Below are positions 40,984 through 53,146 of a stretch of 64,000 nt of DNA, one piece after another. The DNA comes from Wuchereria bancrofti (taxonomy: Eukaryota; Nematoda; Chromadorea; Rhabditida; Onchocercidae). The notes below the pieces were generated by a model. The model ran no database searches. It saw nothing but the letters and a program-made list of their open reading frames with translations, and was not told the origin of the DNA. How positions within the stretch are numbered: position 1 is the first letter of the stretch; every line of letters begins with the position of its first letter. The position numbers were made by a program, and so were the translations under genes. The DNA is taken from the NCBI GenBank assembly GCA_005281725.1, contig SSBO01000003.1:4464495-4528494 (forward strand), given 5' to 3'.

Positions 40984-42351
40984 TAATCTGGATCTGAACA
41001 ATAGCAACCAGTACTTGCTATAATTCAGGAAGGCAACAAACAACCTAACCCACTCTGCCATCCAAATATCAGCATTTCACCTTCGAATTAGCTACAATTT
41101 ACAGAGGACCCAAGAAACCTGTTGATAAAAACACACTAACAAAATGATGCCATTAATGATTCCTCCTTCTACTTATGCAATTTGGGATGGGAAAAAAAAC
41201 GAATTTTTAGTGGCTTCATGATTTGAAAGTGTTGGGAAGCATGTTTTGTGTTACTAGAAAACAGAATATTTATTGTCATAAGACATAAGAAAGAGAAAGA
41301 AAAGTAACAGTTTGACAAAGAAAGATACAAAAGAGCCAAAAAGAACTGCAATGAGGTACAAAATTTTCATAACATTTACCAAGTAAATAAAGAACACTTC
41401 CACTGTTAAAACAAGTTTAATTTAAGCTTAAAACCGACTACAATAGCGAAAATGAACAAATAAGCTTATTAAAGTTTAGATGTCATACTTTTCTCAAAGC
41501 TATTTCCACCAAACATTAATTTCGAGCAAAAGAACTAATTCTCCGAATTTACTGATGTTTCGACAAGACACATAAGTTATGTATGGTTTGAAACTCCAAA
41601 CATATTCAGATTGGTGCCTTGCTGTGGGGCACACAAAAAACAACCAAATAAATCTTTCCTGATTAATCAGATGATCAAAGGAATTTTTTGAAAATGATAC
41701 AATTCCCTTAAAAAAAATAATACAATTCTTTTTAAAACGAAAATTATATGGTTCAAAATATATATAAGATTTAAACTGTTTTGAAATAGCAGAATATAAA
41801 ATATAGACTACAATTTATTTAACAAAAAAATCAACGAAGAATGGCAGTATATTTTGAAGAATCCTGAAAGATGAAACGCTTTCAAGAACCAACCTGAAAA
41901 TATTTCTCGTGAATCTGAAACCGAACTAGCAAACATCTCAAAGAAGTTAAGGGAATAATCCTCTCTATGAACCGATGTTTAGGAGAGAGAATATGACTGC
42001 CAGGTTGTAATGAAATCAAACAACAGAGCCAACTTAAACACGATTTCATGTCAAAAACTGAATTACTCCAAAATTTTGAAATTGAAGATAGCGATTCTGT
42101 CCAAAAATATGCACAAATTAAATTATGCAAAAACTGATAAATCTATTTTGTTAGCTAACACATTATTATCAGCTATTATTTCCCTATTTTCAAATTAAAA
42201 AAGAATTGTTCCGGCGAGTAAAATAAATCCTGGAACTAAATCCCACCTACAAATTTTTCTGATTTCGAAACAGAAAATTCTGAACTCAATCGCCTTATCA
42301 AGGCTCACTCCTATTCCTATTACGAAAATGCTGCGTGGTTTGATATTAAAG
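40984..42351. other. Spacer, nothing recognised
   Basis: AT-rich sequence between the kinase pseudogene and the 3' end of the CCM3 gene. Open frames are short and do not pair into exons. It should hold the 3' UTR of the CCM3 gene, which is transcribed toward it. Confidence 0.5.
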
Positions 42352-44080
42352 CTACTGTTCCATGGTTAACTCGTACACAAAATCCAGCTTTTAAAAGAAA
42401 CAAAAGAGAAGATATTAACCTTTCACACCGTTTCTGAATTGTTATTTTCAGAACGAAAAACGAAAAAGAATTGTTCTCAATAATTACCTTTCGCATTTTC
42501 TCCCGTATAGTCCTAATTAACAAAGCTGTCTGGAAAATCAGCTGGTTAGCCGAAATCGAAACCTAGAAATTAAAAGCAAAGAAATAAATGCAGCGCAGGA
42601 TAAGTTTTTATTTTCCACCAGACGAGACTCCCAGCCAACAAAAACTCAACTGGATTACTGCAAACAAAGCATGTAACAGAGGTGGAATACCTGAGTTGCG
42701 TTTTGATCTTTGAAGTACTCTTTTAATGTATTGCTGAAGCGTTTTGAATAATGGACAAATTCCCGTTTTCGCTTCTCAACTGCTGTAAATACTAATACTA
42801 AATAGAAAAATATAAGCATTTTGTCACCAAGAGAAATCATATTTCAAATCCCTTCACTTAGAAAAAAGCAAAAAAAAAGACAAATACGAAGAAAAAATTG
42901 CAAAACCAAAATACTACTTACAAAGTTGAACGCTCGGATGGATCACTTGCATTACTGCATTTGTAGCATCTAAAAGTTTCTTAATAGATGATGCTATCTC
43001 CTTTATTGTTTCTAAAAAAGTCCGTCGATCGGACATTTCTTCAGGTACACGAGCTAGAACCCGTCGCAGAGAAACTGCCCTGAAAAAAACTTTTATCTGG
43101 TTTTACAAAATTAGAGTTGTTTCAGAATTCACTGCACAACCATAATGAATGATGCCTAACCTCAACGACAATTCTTGATATTCTTTTTGGCGTAGATTTG
43201 GTAATTCTAAATCATCTGTAGGTGCAGTTGCCTGCCTCCGCAGAAAAGCTTCCTGCAACAAACAGAACATAATTTGAAAACAACATTCATAAAGACAGAA
43301 CCCCATTCTAGAAGGAAAACCAATCTGTATTTAAAAATCACTTTCTCAGAACAATGGCTCTGTTATTCAAAAGTCATGAATCATAAAATGCAATATTTAA
43401 AAGACAGACAATCTACTGAAGATAATCTTATTGATTTGAAGCATTTTTGCATGAGCGGTCTGCAACAATCGCTTAGAACATAAGAAACATAAGATCAGCT
43501 GTGAAAATATATTTGAACGATTTTCATAATTCTTGATTTATAAACTTTATAAAAGTTGGAGAAGTCTTGGAAATTAGAAAATTATCAAAATCAATGTTAA
43601 AGGTGCTACCTGCAGGTTAACATTCAACTCTGAGTCAATCAGCAAGACTTTCGTGAAATCGAACAGAAAGGATGGCGAAGAAACATCAGCCTGTCTCAAA
43701 GTACTCCGCAACCGCTGGAAGACAATTTATAGAAGTTCGGGAAGTTTTGGAAATTAGGAAAAAGGATTAGTAAACTCGATCTGGTTTATGAATTTGCAAA
43801 AAGTGACAAAACTAAGCAATTAATATACTCTATGGTAAGGAAGCGATAGTATGTCGAATAAGACACTAGAACTATTGTTTAAAGATTCATACTGACAATC
43901 GTTTAAACTACTTTTAATTCATTCAGAAATAAAAAAGAATAAAACATCTTCATATACCTGAATCACATGAACAGCACTATCGTCATTTCGACGATTTTGG
44001 ACAACACGATCTAATACGCCGCTGTACAAGCACTGATATGTCATCGCACCTAGATATCCTCCTTCTTCATTCATCGCCAT
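42352..44080 (-). CDS. ccm-3: PDCD10/CCM3 orthologue
   Basis: Seven exons (44080-43958, 43714-43610, 43252-43161, 43079-42922, 42782-42691, 42529-42488, 42387-42352) join in frame to 215 codons and a TAG. Human PDCD10 is 212 aa, so the gene looks complete. The most diagnostic parts are RTFLETIKEIASSIKKLLDA and REFVHYSKRFSNTLKEYFKD, from the C-terminal focal-adhesion-targeting-like helical bundle. The weakly conserved N-terminal part (LYSGVLDRVV, then RLRSTLRQAD) aligns with the dimerisation domain that binds GCKIII kinases. In animals this adaptor links GCKIII kinases to the STRIPAK phosphatase complex, acting in membrane trafficking, tube formation and cytoskeletal control. The start is the first ATG of MAMNEEGG; a second ATG two codons on is equally possible. 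The C-terminal exon is tiny (11 residues) and is the least certain. Confidence 0.9.
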
Positions 44081-45972
44081 TATTACTAAAATCATACACC
44101 ATCATAGAGTTAAAATAACACTAGGTTCTCTACATAAAAACGTGGTTCTAAGTAAATTCAGTGATGGCACAATAATAATGAAACCGTTCCAAAAGCCAAG
44201 GATTGAAAAGTTCTAATATATTAGGTGAATATGCAGAATTTCCAAGGAAATTAAGTATTTAGTTTCACTCCAAATTTAATTTAGCTGAGTAGAAAAGACG
44301 AACGATAATTTGGAAAAATTTACATTCATGACAGTTATTCTGGTGAAAAAGACGACATATTAAATTCAATAATTTAGAACACACGTTGGCACATTTATTT
44401 CACAAACAGTAATCAGATTTCCAACAAATAAGCTGTTCTCTCTTAAGTCATCACATTAATTCAAATTACTAATTCAAATCAAATTCAATAACGCGAGAGT
44501 AGCGACTTACAAAATAATCAATGTTATTTATCTCTCATAATTCGATCTGCCCGTCGACTCCCTTCAAGAGAAGCTTAACATCACACAGATGATAGAAAAG
44601 GTCCTATATTGAAATGATAAAGCGAAACACAGAAATAAAAGCAAAAGAAAACTTGGAAACAAAATCAAATAAATTCAAGAAGTGATACGAAGTCACCTAT
44701 CCTCGAAGTCTGTCCGTTTAATGGGAACTGGGAATCCGATAATGGGAAGCGAGAAAATGAAATGAATAAACTTATATTTTAACTGAACAATTTTGGGATG
44801 ATTATGAAGTCTAAATAACTATAAAACGTTTCGAATTATTTGAGAACAGATTTAGAGATAAGATGTTTTTAGTCTAAACACAAGTTATAATAATATAATT
44901 TTAAAGCCACGTTTACTTAACTTACGGACATGTACATAAGTACAGAGGAAGATAATAACTATTAGATTCTGCGATGCCTTGCATTAGTTATTAATTTGTA
45001 TTCTAAACTTCAGTAACCGTTGAGAAGACTAAGTAGAGTCAATTCATGAATGCCTAGCTAAATTCCGATGCTCACATAGCGTCATTACAATATAAGATGC
45101 AAGAAATCATCAGCCACGGGAATTTGGATTTTCAAGTATCCGCGACTCGTTAAATAATATGTCAACAAATTACATATTGTATAACAACTTTTGTTGGAAA
45201 ATATATTTAAGGAATTTTCGAATTCAACAATCTTTATGATGATGATCTCTAATAGATCACTTTTATAACTGCAAATAAATTAGCCTTCAAGATTTCCAAC
45301 AATTTTTTGCAAAGGTCATAATCTATAATCTCCACGAATATGAATAAAACTGAATATTGATGGGATGAAGACGGAAGTAAAGAAGATGACCTCTCATCTA
45401 TATTCCAAAATTGCAAAAAGGTTACCCAGCGATTACTTTTACTTTAGTAAAGCTTAAACTTAACTGATTACGATTCTTGCGCTGAGAAGCCATTGATAGC
45501 GATCAGTATGCTAAATGTGGTGTGAGTAGATATCCAAGCGTACAAGTATGCAAGTGCTATAGCTTTAAAGATAAATAGCACATAGCTAAGACGATAACAC
45601 TGGTATTATCAGTAAACTGAATCATTATCAAATGTTATCACGGACTGCAGTACATTTAACCACTCCCTAAACAAAATTTATAAAATAATGGAAAAAACCC
45701 CCACTTTGCAGAGCTATTCCGAGGAAACTAATTTAATGCATTCAATTCAGTCCATCATGAAAATTTAGTCCCACAGCGCTGCAAGAAAGTACTGAAATTG
45801 CTGGCATTTGCTGGGGATTCTCTGTTATTATTGTATTAGCTGCTTAGTATTATTCTACGCATATGCTAATTTAGTGGGAATAGATTGCTACAAAAAATAC
45901 TTAGGAAAAAAGAAACTACAGGATTGTTTATTGTAATATAAGTACTAACTGGTGATTGGTTAAAGTAAGACG
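44081..45972. other. Divergent intergenic region, nothing recognised
   Basis: Lies between the start of the minus-strand CCM3 gene and the start of the plus-strand small membrane protein, so it should contain both promoters. No open frame with coding character, no tRNA-like promoter boxes and no clear repeat were seen. Confidence 0.5.
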
Positions 45973-46875
45973 ATGTCATTTTTTTTCCTACTGCTAATTA
46001 TGTGTGTCGTTGGTGCCGTAGGCTATTTTGTCGTGAAGGTTCGTTGTAAGCAATGAATGATTAACGTACTCCATTCTTTAGTGGCTTATTAGTCTTCTCT
46101 TAACATCGTAAATTCCATTAACAATTCTCTCTCACTAATTCTCACTATTAAAAAAGCATTTTAGAAAATCATGACGGAAATCCACTATAGTATCGTTATG
46201 GAATTAGTGATGCCTTCCTTTTCAGAAAAAGAGCTCTACCGGTATTGCTGTAGCAGCTGGAATGCGTGTAAGCATTTTACATGAATTCTTCGCTTTCCTC
46301 GTATCAAGTGATCCGTAAGAATATTGCTGTAAACTTTTATATTCTTCAACAAATGTTGTTGAATCTATTCACTGAAATACTAAAGTTATGAAGTGTTTAG
46401 GATGATGTAGCCACTACCGCAAAACCTATGGATCCAACGCCCGAAGTTAATGCAAGTGTTTCGACACTATTATTTTGTTTTCCACATTATTTCCATTTCT
46501 CATTCCCAGAGTGATGTATCAAGATTTAAAAATTTCTCTTTACAAGAGAGTTATGACATTTTGAAACGAACTGTGATAGTATGTGAGATTTTTGATTACA
46601 TATTGTTGTTGATATTCATACTGCATTGCCATGTGAACTCCATTCTCTTTCATTCCTTTATTACAGAAGCGGCGGCGCAAACTGTCTTTGTTCATAGGAA
46701 ACTGGTCTTTTCTTTTTCAAATTAAAAATGACATATTCGATTATTGAAGGCGGGAATGTTACAGATTTCAACACCGTCAACTGGAACAGACTCACAGGGA
46801 ATGGAAGGAAGTAAAAGTGGCTCCAAAAAAAAGAAAAAGAAAGGTAGCAAACGGAAGAAACAGAAGAAACAGTGA
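45973..46875 (+). CDS. Small membrane-anchored protein with poly-Lys tail
   Basis: Model: 45973-46038, 46226-46267, 46401-46445, 46510-46578 and 46765-46875, giving 110 codons and a TGA. The first exon is a strongly hydrophobic N-terminal span (MSFFFLLLIMCVVGAVGYFV), acting as signal anchor or signal peptide. A short Ala/Thr/Pro-rich segment follows, and the last exon ends in a dense basic tail (SGSKKKKKKGSKRKKQKK). Exon phases are all 0 in this model. A further exon-like piece after TTACAG at 46667 (KRRRKLSLF) breaks phase unless the last exon is read in another frame from 46751. That frame is also open and basic (PKKRKRK), so the 3' half is uncertain. I recognise no family. Short single-TM proteins with Lys-rich tails occur at two places in this window. 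Confidence 0.55.
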
Positions 46876-47797
46876 ATGGAAATGAGAAGCGTCTTATCGG
46901 AGGATTTATTTGAACCTCTTTTTCCTCTGTAGACAACAAGTCATAGAGCTTGCAGTAACTAACGAATCACGTCACATAATTTCTATAGCTCCACATTCCT
47001 TTTATCATTCCCTTTCACTTTCTCTTAATATATCACTAACATAAATTTTTTTTCCTCAACAGTTCCATAAATAAATTTTTTGTATATTAAAAAGCCTTGC
47101 TACAAGAAGTATTAAAACAAGGAGGAGGGGAATTAGATTTAAAAATCCCATGGACAGTCAACTTCCGTTATTTTAATATCTCCTTCCAGCTATTTTCATC
47201 ATCCCATCTATTTCCTTGTTGCCTTCTATCCATATTTAAATAGTGCGTTTATTTTGTTTCCAAAATAAGACTATATGTGCTCTTTTCCGCAGAAACAGTT
47301 TAGCGAAAGCACGGACTTATTTTCCAATTGGCAACAAATGGAACACTTGTAAAATTACTTGTACTGTTCAGATTTTCAAAATATGTCAGAATGTTTTCTA
47401 AATTATTTTTAAACAAAATCTATATTTTTTTAATCATTGATTTCTGTAGTTGTTTAGTATGAAGAGTTCTTCCTCTGGAGAAGTAGTGGTAAAAATTGGT
47501 TCAATTTTATTTTTTTGCAAAACATTGATATCATTTCTTCTTTGATTATTAGTTTGTTAGATAGAAAAAAAAGAAGACACCACAGTGATTATCATGAATT
47601 CAGAAGCATAAAAAACAGAATATGAAGTAACTTACCAAATGTGATGAAATGGCAGCTTGCTACTCCAACAAAGCGAAACAGATAGGTTATTATAAAATTT
47701 TGATTTTTTTTCTTAAATTCTAAAAATTTACAAATTTTAATTTTTTTTCTTCCAGAAAAGCTTTGTTTCAAGTTCTCAGTTATGACATACCAATAAA

Positions 47798-47836
47798 CTC
47801 ATAAATTCCTAAAAATTTTTTTTAGAAATTTATGAG
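47798..47836. repeat. Near-perfect inverted repeat (hairpin)
   Basis: Arms of about 18 nt (CTCATAAATTCCTAAAAA and its complement with one mismatch) are separated by only a few T residues. It could form a snapback in RNA or DNA, or be a fragment of an inverted-repeat element. No gene is adjacent. Confidence 0.7.
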
Positions 47837-48426
47837 CTGATTAGAAAAAGCAGTGGAAGGAGGTCTTTATGTGACAACAAGTTGATAACCTCTTCAGCTT
47901 TATGCGGATTACATATGTGAGGTGTCAACGAGAGAATTCGTAATTCAAATTGCAGAAGTGGTAGTAGAAGTCATTAGTGACCTGTGACACTATATTTGAT
48001 CGGTAGTTCTCAGATATCATTGCTGAGTGAAACTTTTGAAAATTTGCCCTTCAGCCAAACAAATCCGATAACGCTGGTGGACAATATCCGCGTTGTATGT
48101 AAAAAGAACATCCGTTTCTTAGAAAATTCTGAATACAATTAAAAAGCTCTACCTTTACTTTTTTTTAAATTTTTCTTTACCCTTTATTTTTCCTTCTTTT
48201 CACGGGATATGTTCACATATTTTATGGCCTTCATCATCTGACATCCTTTTTTTTAATTTCAGTATCTTGATTAGCTTCGAAAACAATATGGAACAATCCA
48301 CGTGCACTTATGGAAGATTTTACCCTTTTTTCATCTTTTTTTCACGTTTTCCTAGGTTCCACAAAAAATTAGTGATACTGAAAAAAAGCAACAATAACAA
48401 TAATAACAGTAATATGTGCACGTATT

Positions 48427-48703
48427 AACAACTGAAAATTAGTTATTGGATCGGAAACATATGTATTGCAAATATATTTGGTTGAAGTCAAAGATAATGG
48501 TACAATGGTATCTATAGAACACATAAGTATATATATAAATAAAGTAGGGGTTGTTTACAACAAACATTCTGATAAATTCCTATTGGATACAAGGATTGGT
48601 ATGTGAACAAAAAAAAAGCAACGATAAAGAAAGATCTGACTACAGCATAACAACTGAAAATTAGTTATTGGATCGGAAACATATGTATTGCATATATATT
48701 GGT
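48427..48703. repeat. Direct repeat pair, about 55 bp each
   Basis: 48427-48481 and 48649-48703 share AACAACTGAAAATTAGTTAT followed by TGGATCGGAAACATATGTAT with almost no change. A looser match before each copy (A-run then AGCAACRATAA) suggests that a unit of about 220 bp was duplicated in tandem. Non-coding. Confidence 0.8.
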
Positions 48704-51197
48704 TCCCGGTAACTGAACCATTAAGACTGGTATGGTAGTCAAAAAAAGGATAAAGAATTAGCTGGATGATTAATCACAATGGACATTCTAACATTTATTT
48801 AAGTACAATTTCTGCGACGAATCATTTGAGTGAGAAATACTTGCAGATTATTCTGTTATTTAGACATCATAAATTATTTTAAGATTCGTGATATCCAAAG
48901 TTCGCGACCTATTTCAAAGTTTAGCTATTAAATTTAGTCATTTGTCCTGACCCCGCTGTCCAAGCAATAATATACTGCTGACGAAAGCATTTTATGGAAA
49001 TGCTGTGCAAATTTTGAGCATCGCGAACCTTTAAATAATAAAATAATTTGTGTTTTAAATATTCTCACTCAAATAATTTATGACATAAAATGAATATAAA
49101 TGGATGTTACAATACAATAAATTCTTTGTTTATTTCGAATCTTTAATTATTAAATTCCTACTTCTTACTGGCTAATTTACAAAAATCTACAAAAAACCAA
49201 TATCATGCAAACGTTTCCGATCTGATAAGCAATTGTATCTCATTCATTATTGATCTTCCCCACAGTTTTCTGTTCACATGAAAAAACCTCTCCCAAAAAA
49301 GAAAGCCGATCAAAAAAGAAAGTCGATTGTACCAAACCAAACCAAACAAAAAGAATTTACCACAATCACAGTACTTTGTCGATGTATGACATACCTCATT
49401 CTTCATTTCTGTTTTATTAGTGAGAATGATTAATAATCCCAATGTTACATTATGCCATGGCCTAGCAGTAAATTTTTACTTTGGAAACAAAAGAAGCTTT
49501 TATTGAGGCCAGAGAGAAAAGCAACCAGGCGCAGAGACTACAACTCTCTAATCATGTGCTTAGAAAACTAAAACATTCACCTCTTCGTTTATATCTTACT
49601 ATTTAGTATCATATTTATTTCTTAGTGTATCGATTTTTGATTTCGTTGCAGTTTTATAACTTTCAGATCAAAATTTACCGGTAAATGCCGGTCGAAAAAA
49701 ATGCTTTCGCCCACTCAAGCGAAATACGTAAGAATATTTTGCATCTAGAATGAAAGTTTAAAACTAATTACGAGGACAATAAACTGCTGTCTGGATATTT
49801 TGAAAGAATTTTGAATCACTGAGAAACAAATTGTTATAGGAGGTACTTAGAGGCCTTGTAACAGCGTCTTATTTTAGGACAAATGTTTTCAGTCGAAAAT
49901 TGATGGCCGTCATGTATGTGATTTTTGTTTTCGTATTCGGAAAGTCAAGGTTTAAAGTTACTTTGCCTACAAAGCGACTTGTTTATCCATTGTTGGTGGG
50001 TAGTTGTGAGTATACATGATGGCCTGGTTTTTATTCTAATTTTTATTCTAAATATAATTAAAAGGTGCGCATGTTGAGTCCTACTATAAATAGCTTCTTT
50101 TTCTTTCGTACCCTTCCTTCTCTCTCTCTTCTTTGAAATAAAAAAGAAGAAAAAGAGAGATGAATCGAAAATTGTGGGCTCGAAATTACCCTTTCCAAAG
50201 TAATGGGATGTGATTGATTCAAAGTGATGAGATATGATTCTATTAATACATTGGGTAACCGATCATTGAAATTCAGAAAACTGCTTTGATTATTTGAACG
50301 ATTCTGAAGATTTCTGTAATCGAATTTAAATCTTTTGCATTGGCATTTGTGAAGATTTTTTATCATTCACGCGAACAAATCGTAATTAAGTGTAAGAGAA
50401 TAAATACTAATGAAAAAAAAACAAAACAATGATTGATCTAAATGGGTCAGCAAAGTTTATCATCCCTTTTTGTCAACAGCGAGCTTTCTGAATGACCCAA
50501 ATTCAAAATGAATTCACAATTTTTTCCTCACATTGTTTCAATTTTTAACAATGACGGAATAGATGTCATTCACGCGAACAACAAATCCATTTGCAATGAA
50601 AATAAAAGCAATTTAACAAAAAAAAAAGCACTTCATGTATTTTTCAAACAATTTTCAAAAAAAAGAACGGAAATGACCCGCGGACTGCACACAAGAAGCG
50701 CTATATTTTTATAAACTATGAATATATATTAATTTACTGTTCATTGCTAGTTTTAATACAGTCCTATCATCTGCACTTTCTCTGAGCTTTTGAATCATTT
50801 TTGTCACTGTATACGACACGAAATTAGTCCAGTAATTTGGTCCAAAGCCTTAATTATTATTAAGTTTTTGACGTATTCAGGTAAAGTCTTTAAAAAAAGA
50901 ATAGAGGTGGGGAGTTCATTCTGAAAGTGTCAATTAAAACAACAAGTTGAAGACGATGAAGTCTAAAATATCTCATATTTTAGCACAGTGCATAACAACA
51001 ACACTTGATGCAAGATGTTAGCCAATGCCATCACTATGGCTGAGTTAATTAAGACTACAACCAGCCCAGAAGTCAGTAGAAAAAATTACCTGAACAAAAC
51101 GAAAGGATTTCCCAGTATCAACTTAACAAGAGGTATTTGAACAGCGACAGAAATGTGACTTATATAGTCTCATTAGAAGAGGTTATATTTGTTCTAT

Positions 51198-53146
51198 TTA
51201 GTAGCCTGGCGGTGTACGTGGCTCAGGACAATGTTCGCATGAACCACTTTCTCCTCGTTCTCCCGGTAATCCCGGTTGTCCTTCTAGACCTCGCTGTCCA
51301 TGTGGTCCTCGTACTCCTTCATCTCCTGGTGGTCCTTGAGGACCATCTTCGGTAGCTCCATCCGGCCCTGGAAGTCCTTTCGGTCCAGGTGGTCCTGGTG
51401 GTCCTTGAAAAGTTTTGGGTATAAACATTGGTGTAAGCAAGAAAAATAATAAATAATATTAAAATTATTAATAATCATTGGAAGTTACAGTTATTAACAA
51501 TCACCAAAAATTAAAAAGTCACCAGGTAGTCCCACAGGTCCAGGAGGCCCATCAATTGGAATAAGACGTCCGGGTTGACCAGCAGGTCCAGGAGATCCTT
51601 CCTTTCCGGATGGTCCAACTGGTCCCGCTGCACCAGTCATACCAGGTTCTCCTTTTTTACCATCTTCACCTCTTGTGCCTTCAGCCCCCTTTGGTCCTTG
51701 TGGTCCTTTTGGTCCAACTTGACCCGCTGGACCGGGTGGTCCAGGTGGACAAATAATACATGGCTCATCGCTTTCATTTACTGATTGCAGCACCTTAAAG
51801 TATATTCCATGATGAATTGATCAAATTAGTAATATTGAAAATGAAGAATTCTCATTTGAATAATTACCACATCATGGACAATCAATTACCAGCTTTAAAA
51901 AAAATTATACAATTTCAATGGGAGCAATAAACTTAGCTTTTGCGCCGTATGATGTAAGGACTTCTAGAATGTGAAGATATATCGAATGTTAACAATATGC
52001 TAAAACTACAAATACTCATTGCCAGAAAAGGCTTTACTGATACAGTGCTGAGATCCTATTTAAATACATCCTTATTCATTATTAATATTCACATTTTTTA
52101 TAACTGCTCATTAGGCTTGCTTAGAAATAAATCGAATCTTGAAAAATACCTGTCCATCTTTTCCTTTATCGCCATCTTTACCCGGTTCACCATCATTTCC
52201 ATCAGGGCCAGGATCGCCCGGTGGTCCCGGTGGTCCTACAGGGCCTTGTTGACATGGGCAACAAAAACTTCCAACATTTGGTTCTGCATTGATTATTGGA
52301 CCTGCACCGTAACCGGGAGGTATCTCTGGCTTGCCGTAGTCGCTATCAGCTGCAGTATCGCTACCATATGGATTACTTCCACTTCCGTAAGTATTGCTAC
52401 TGCTGGAACTTCCATAAAGATCTCCATCGTTGGATCCGTCTCCTCCTTTGCTACCATATGGTGTAGGAATTTCGATACCGTAGCTAGTACTTCCCAAATT
52501 ATGATTTGCAGTACCAGGTGCGCGTGGTATAAATTGACCGAAGAGCCATGTGCCTGCTTCTCGTTTAGCACGATTTCCTTTATCAATTAAGTTCATTTCT
52601 TGCCACATATCCCGAGATCGGGACTGAAACTCATTTCGTTAAATCTTATAAAAGTGTAACGAATTTCTACCCAACATCAAAATGAATTCGTTTTTAAAAT
52701 GTGGAAAGTAACCATTTATTTCAAATTGACTTTCTATACCTAAAAAAAATCAATAATCCAATCGTAGTTCTGTTGGAAAAATTATGCAGGTTTTCAGACA
52801 TGAAAATCCACGAAGAAAACCACATTTAAATTCACATCAAAACTTTGAAACGTTAATCAGATTGTTAATTTTCAATTTTCAAGTAGGAAACTTTGCCATC
52901 TTATTTAATTTAATATATCAGTTTTAAATAGTTCAGTATACTGTCCAAATATCAAAAACTAACCTTACAAAAATCAGCTTCAGCAATAAGGTGAGATTGG
53001 AAGGACTGAACAAAACTGTATAGCATTGGGAGGGTAACGATGGAAGCAATCACTGCAGCAGTCGAAACAACAATTGCAAAAAACGCAACGCGGCGCATTT
53101 GCACCTGCTCATCGTGCAAATTGTTTTCAATACCGTTGAACTTCAT
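51198..53146 (-). CDS. Nematode cuticle collagen
   Basis: Four exons (53146-52964, 52623-52150, 51793-51523, 51403-51198) join in frame to 377 codons and a TAA. The first exon carries the nematode cuticle-collagen N-terminal domain, with a membrane-type hydrophobic segment ([20 protein letters not shown]). Exon 2 has a furin-type site (NRAKREAG) and a Gly/Ser/Tyr-rich spacer, then CCPCQQGP before the first Gly-X-Y block. A break with CIICPPGP precedes the second block, and the C-terminus is [13 protein letters not shown]. Paired cysteines flank each triple-helical block, as usual for disulphide-linked cuticle collagens. It would be secreted by the hypodermis into the cuticle. The spacer between the furin site and the first block is unusually long (about 100 residues). 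I cannot assign it to a named Caenorhabditis collagen. Confidence 0.95.

Larger units (their letters stand above)
46876..51197. other. 4.3-kb intergenic region with small repeats
   Basis: AT-rich, homopolymer-rich spacer between the 3' ends of convergent genes. It contains a hairpin at 47798-47836 and a direct repeat pair at 48427 and 48649. One short coding-looking stretch near 49491-49590 has no partner exons. No gene is supported. Confidence 0.5.

Noticed and set aside
49491..49590. Plus-strand coding-looking stretch (EAFIEAREKSNQAQRLQL)
   Set aside because: About 30 codons only, weak acceptor, no donor or partner exons found nearby; too little to call a gene.
52111..52590. Long plus-strand frame opposite the collagen
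   Set aside because: Mirror of the Gly-X-Y and spacer codons on the minus strand; no independent support.
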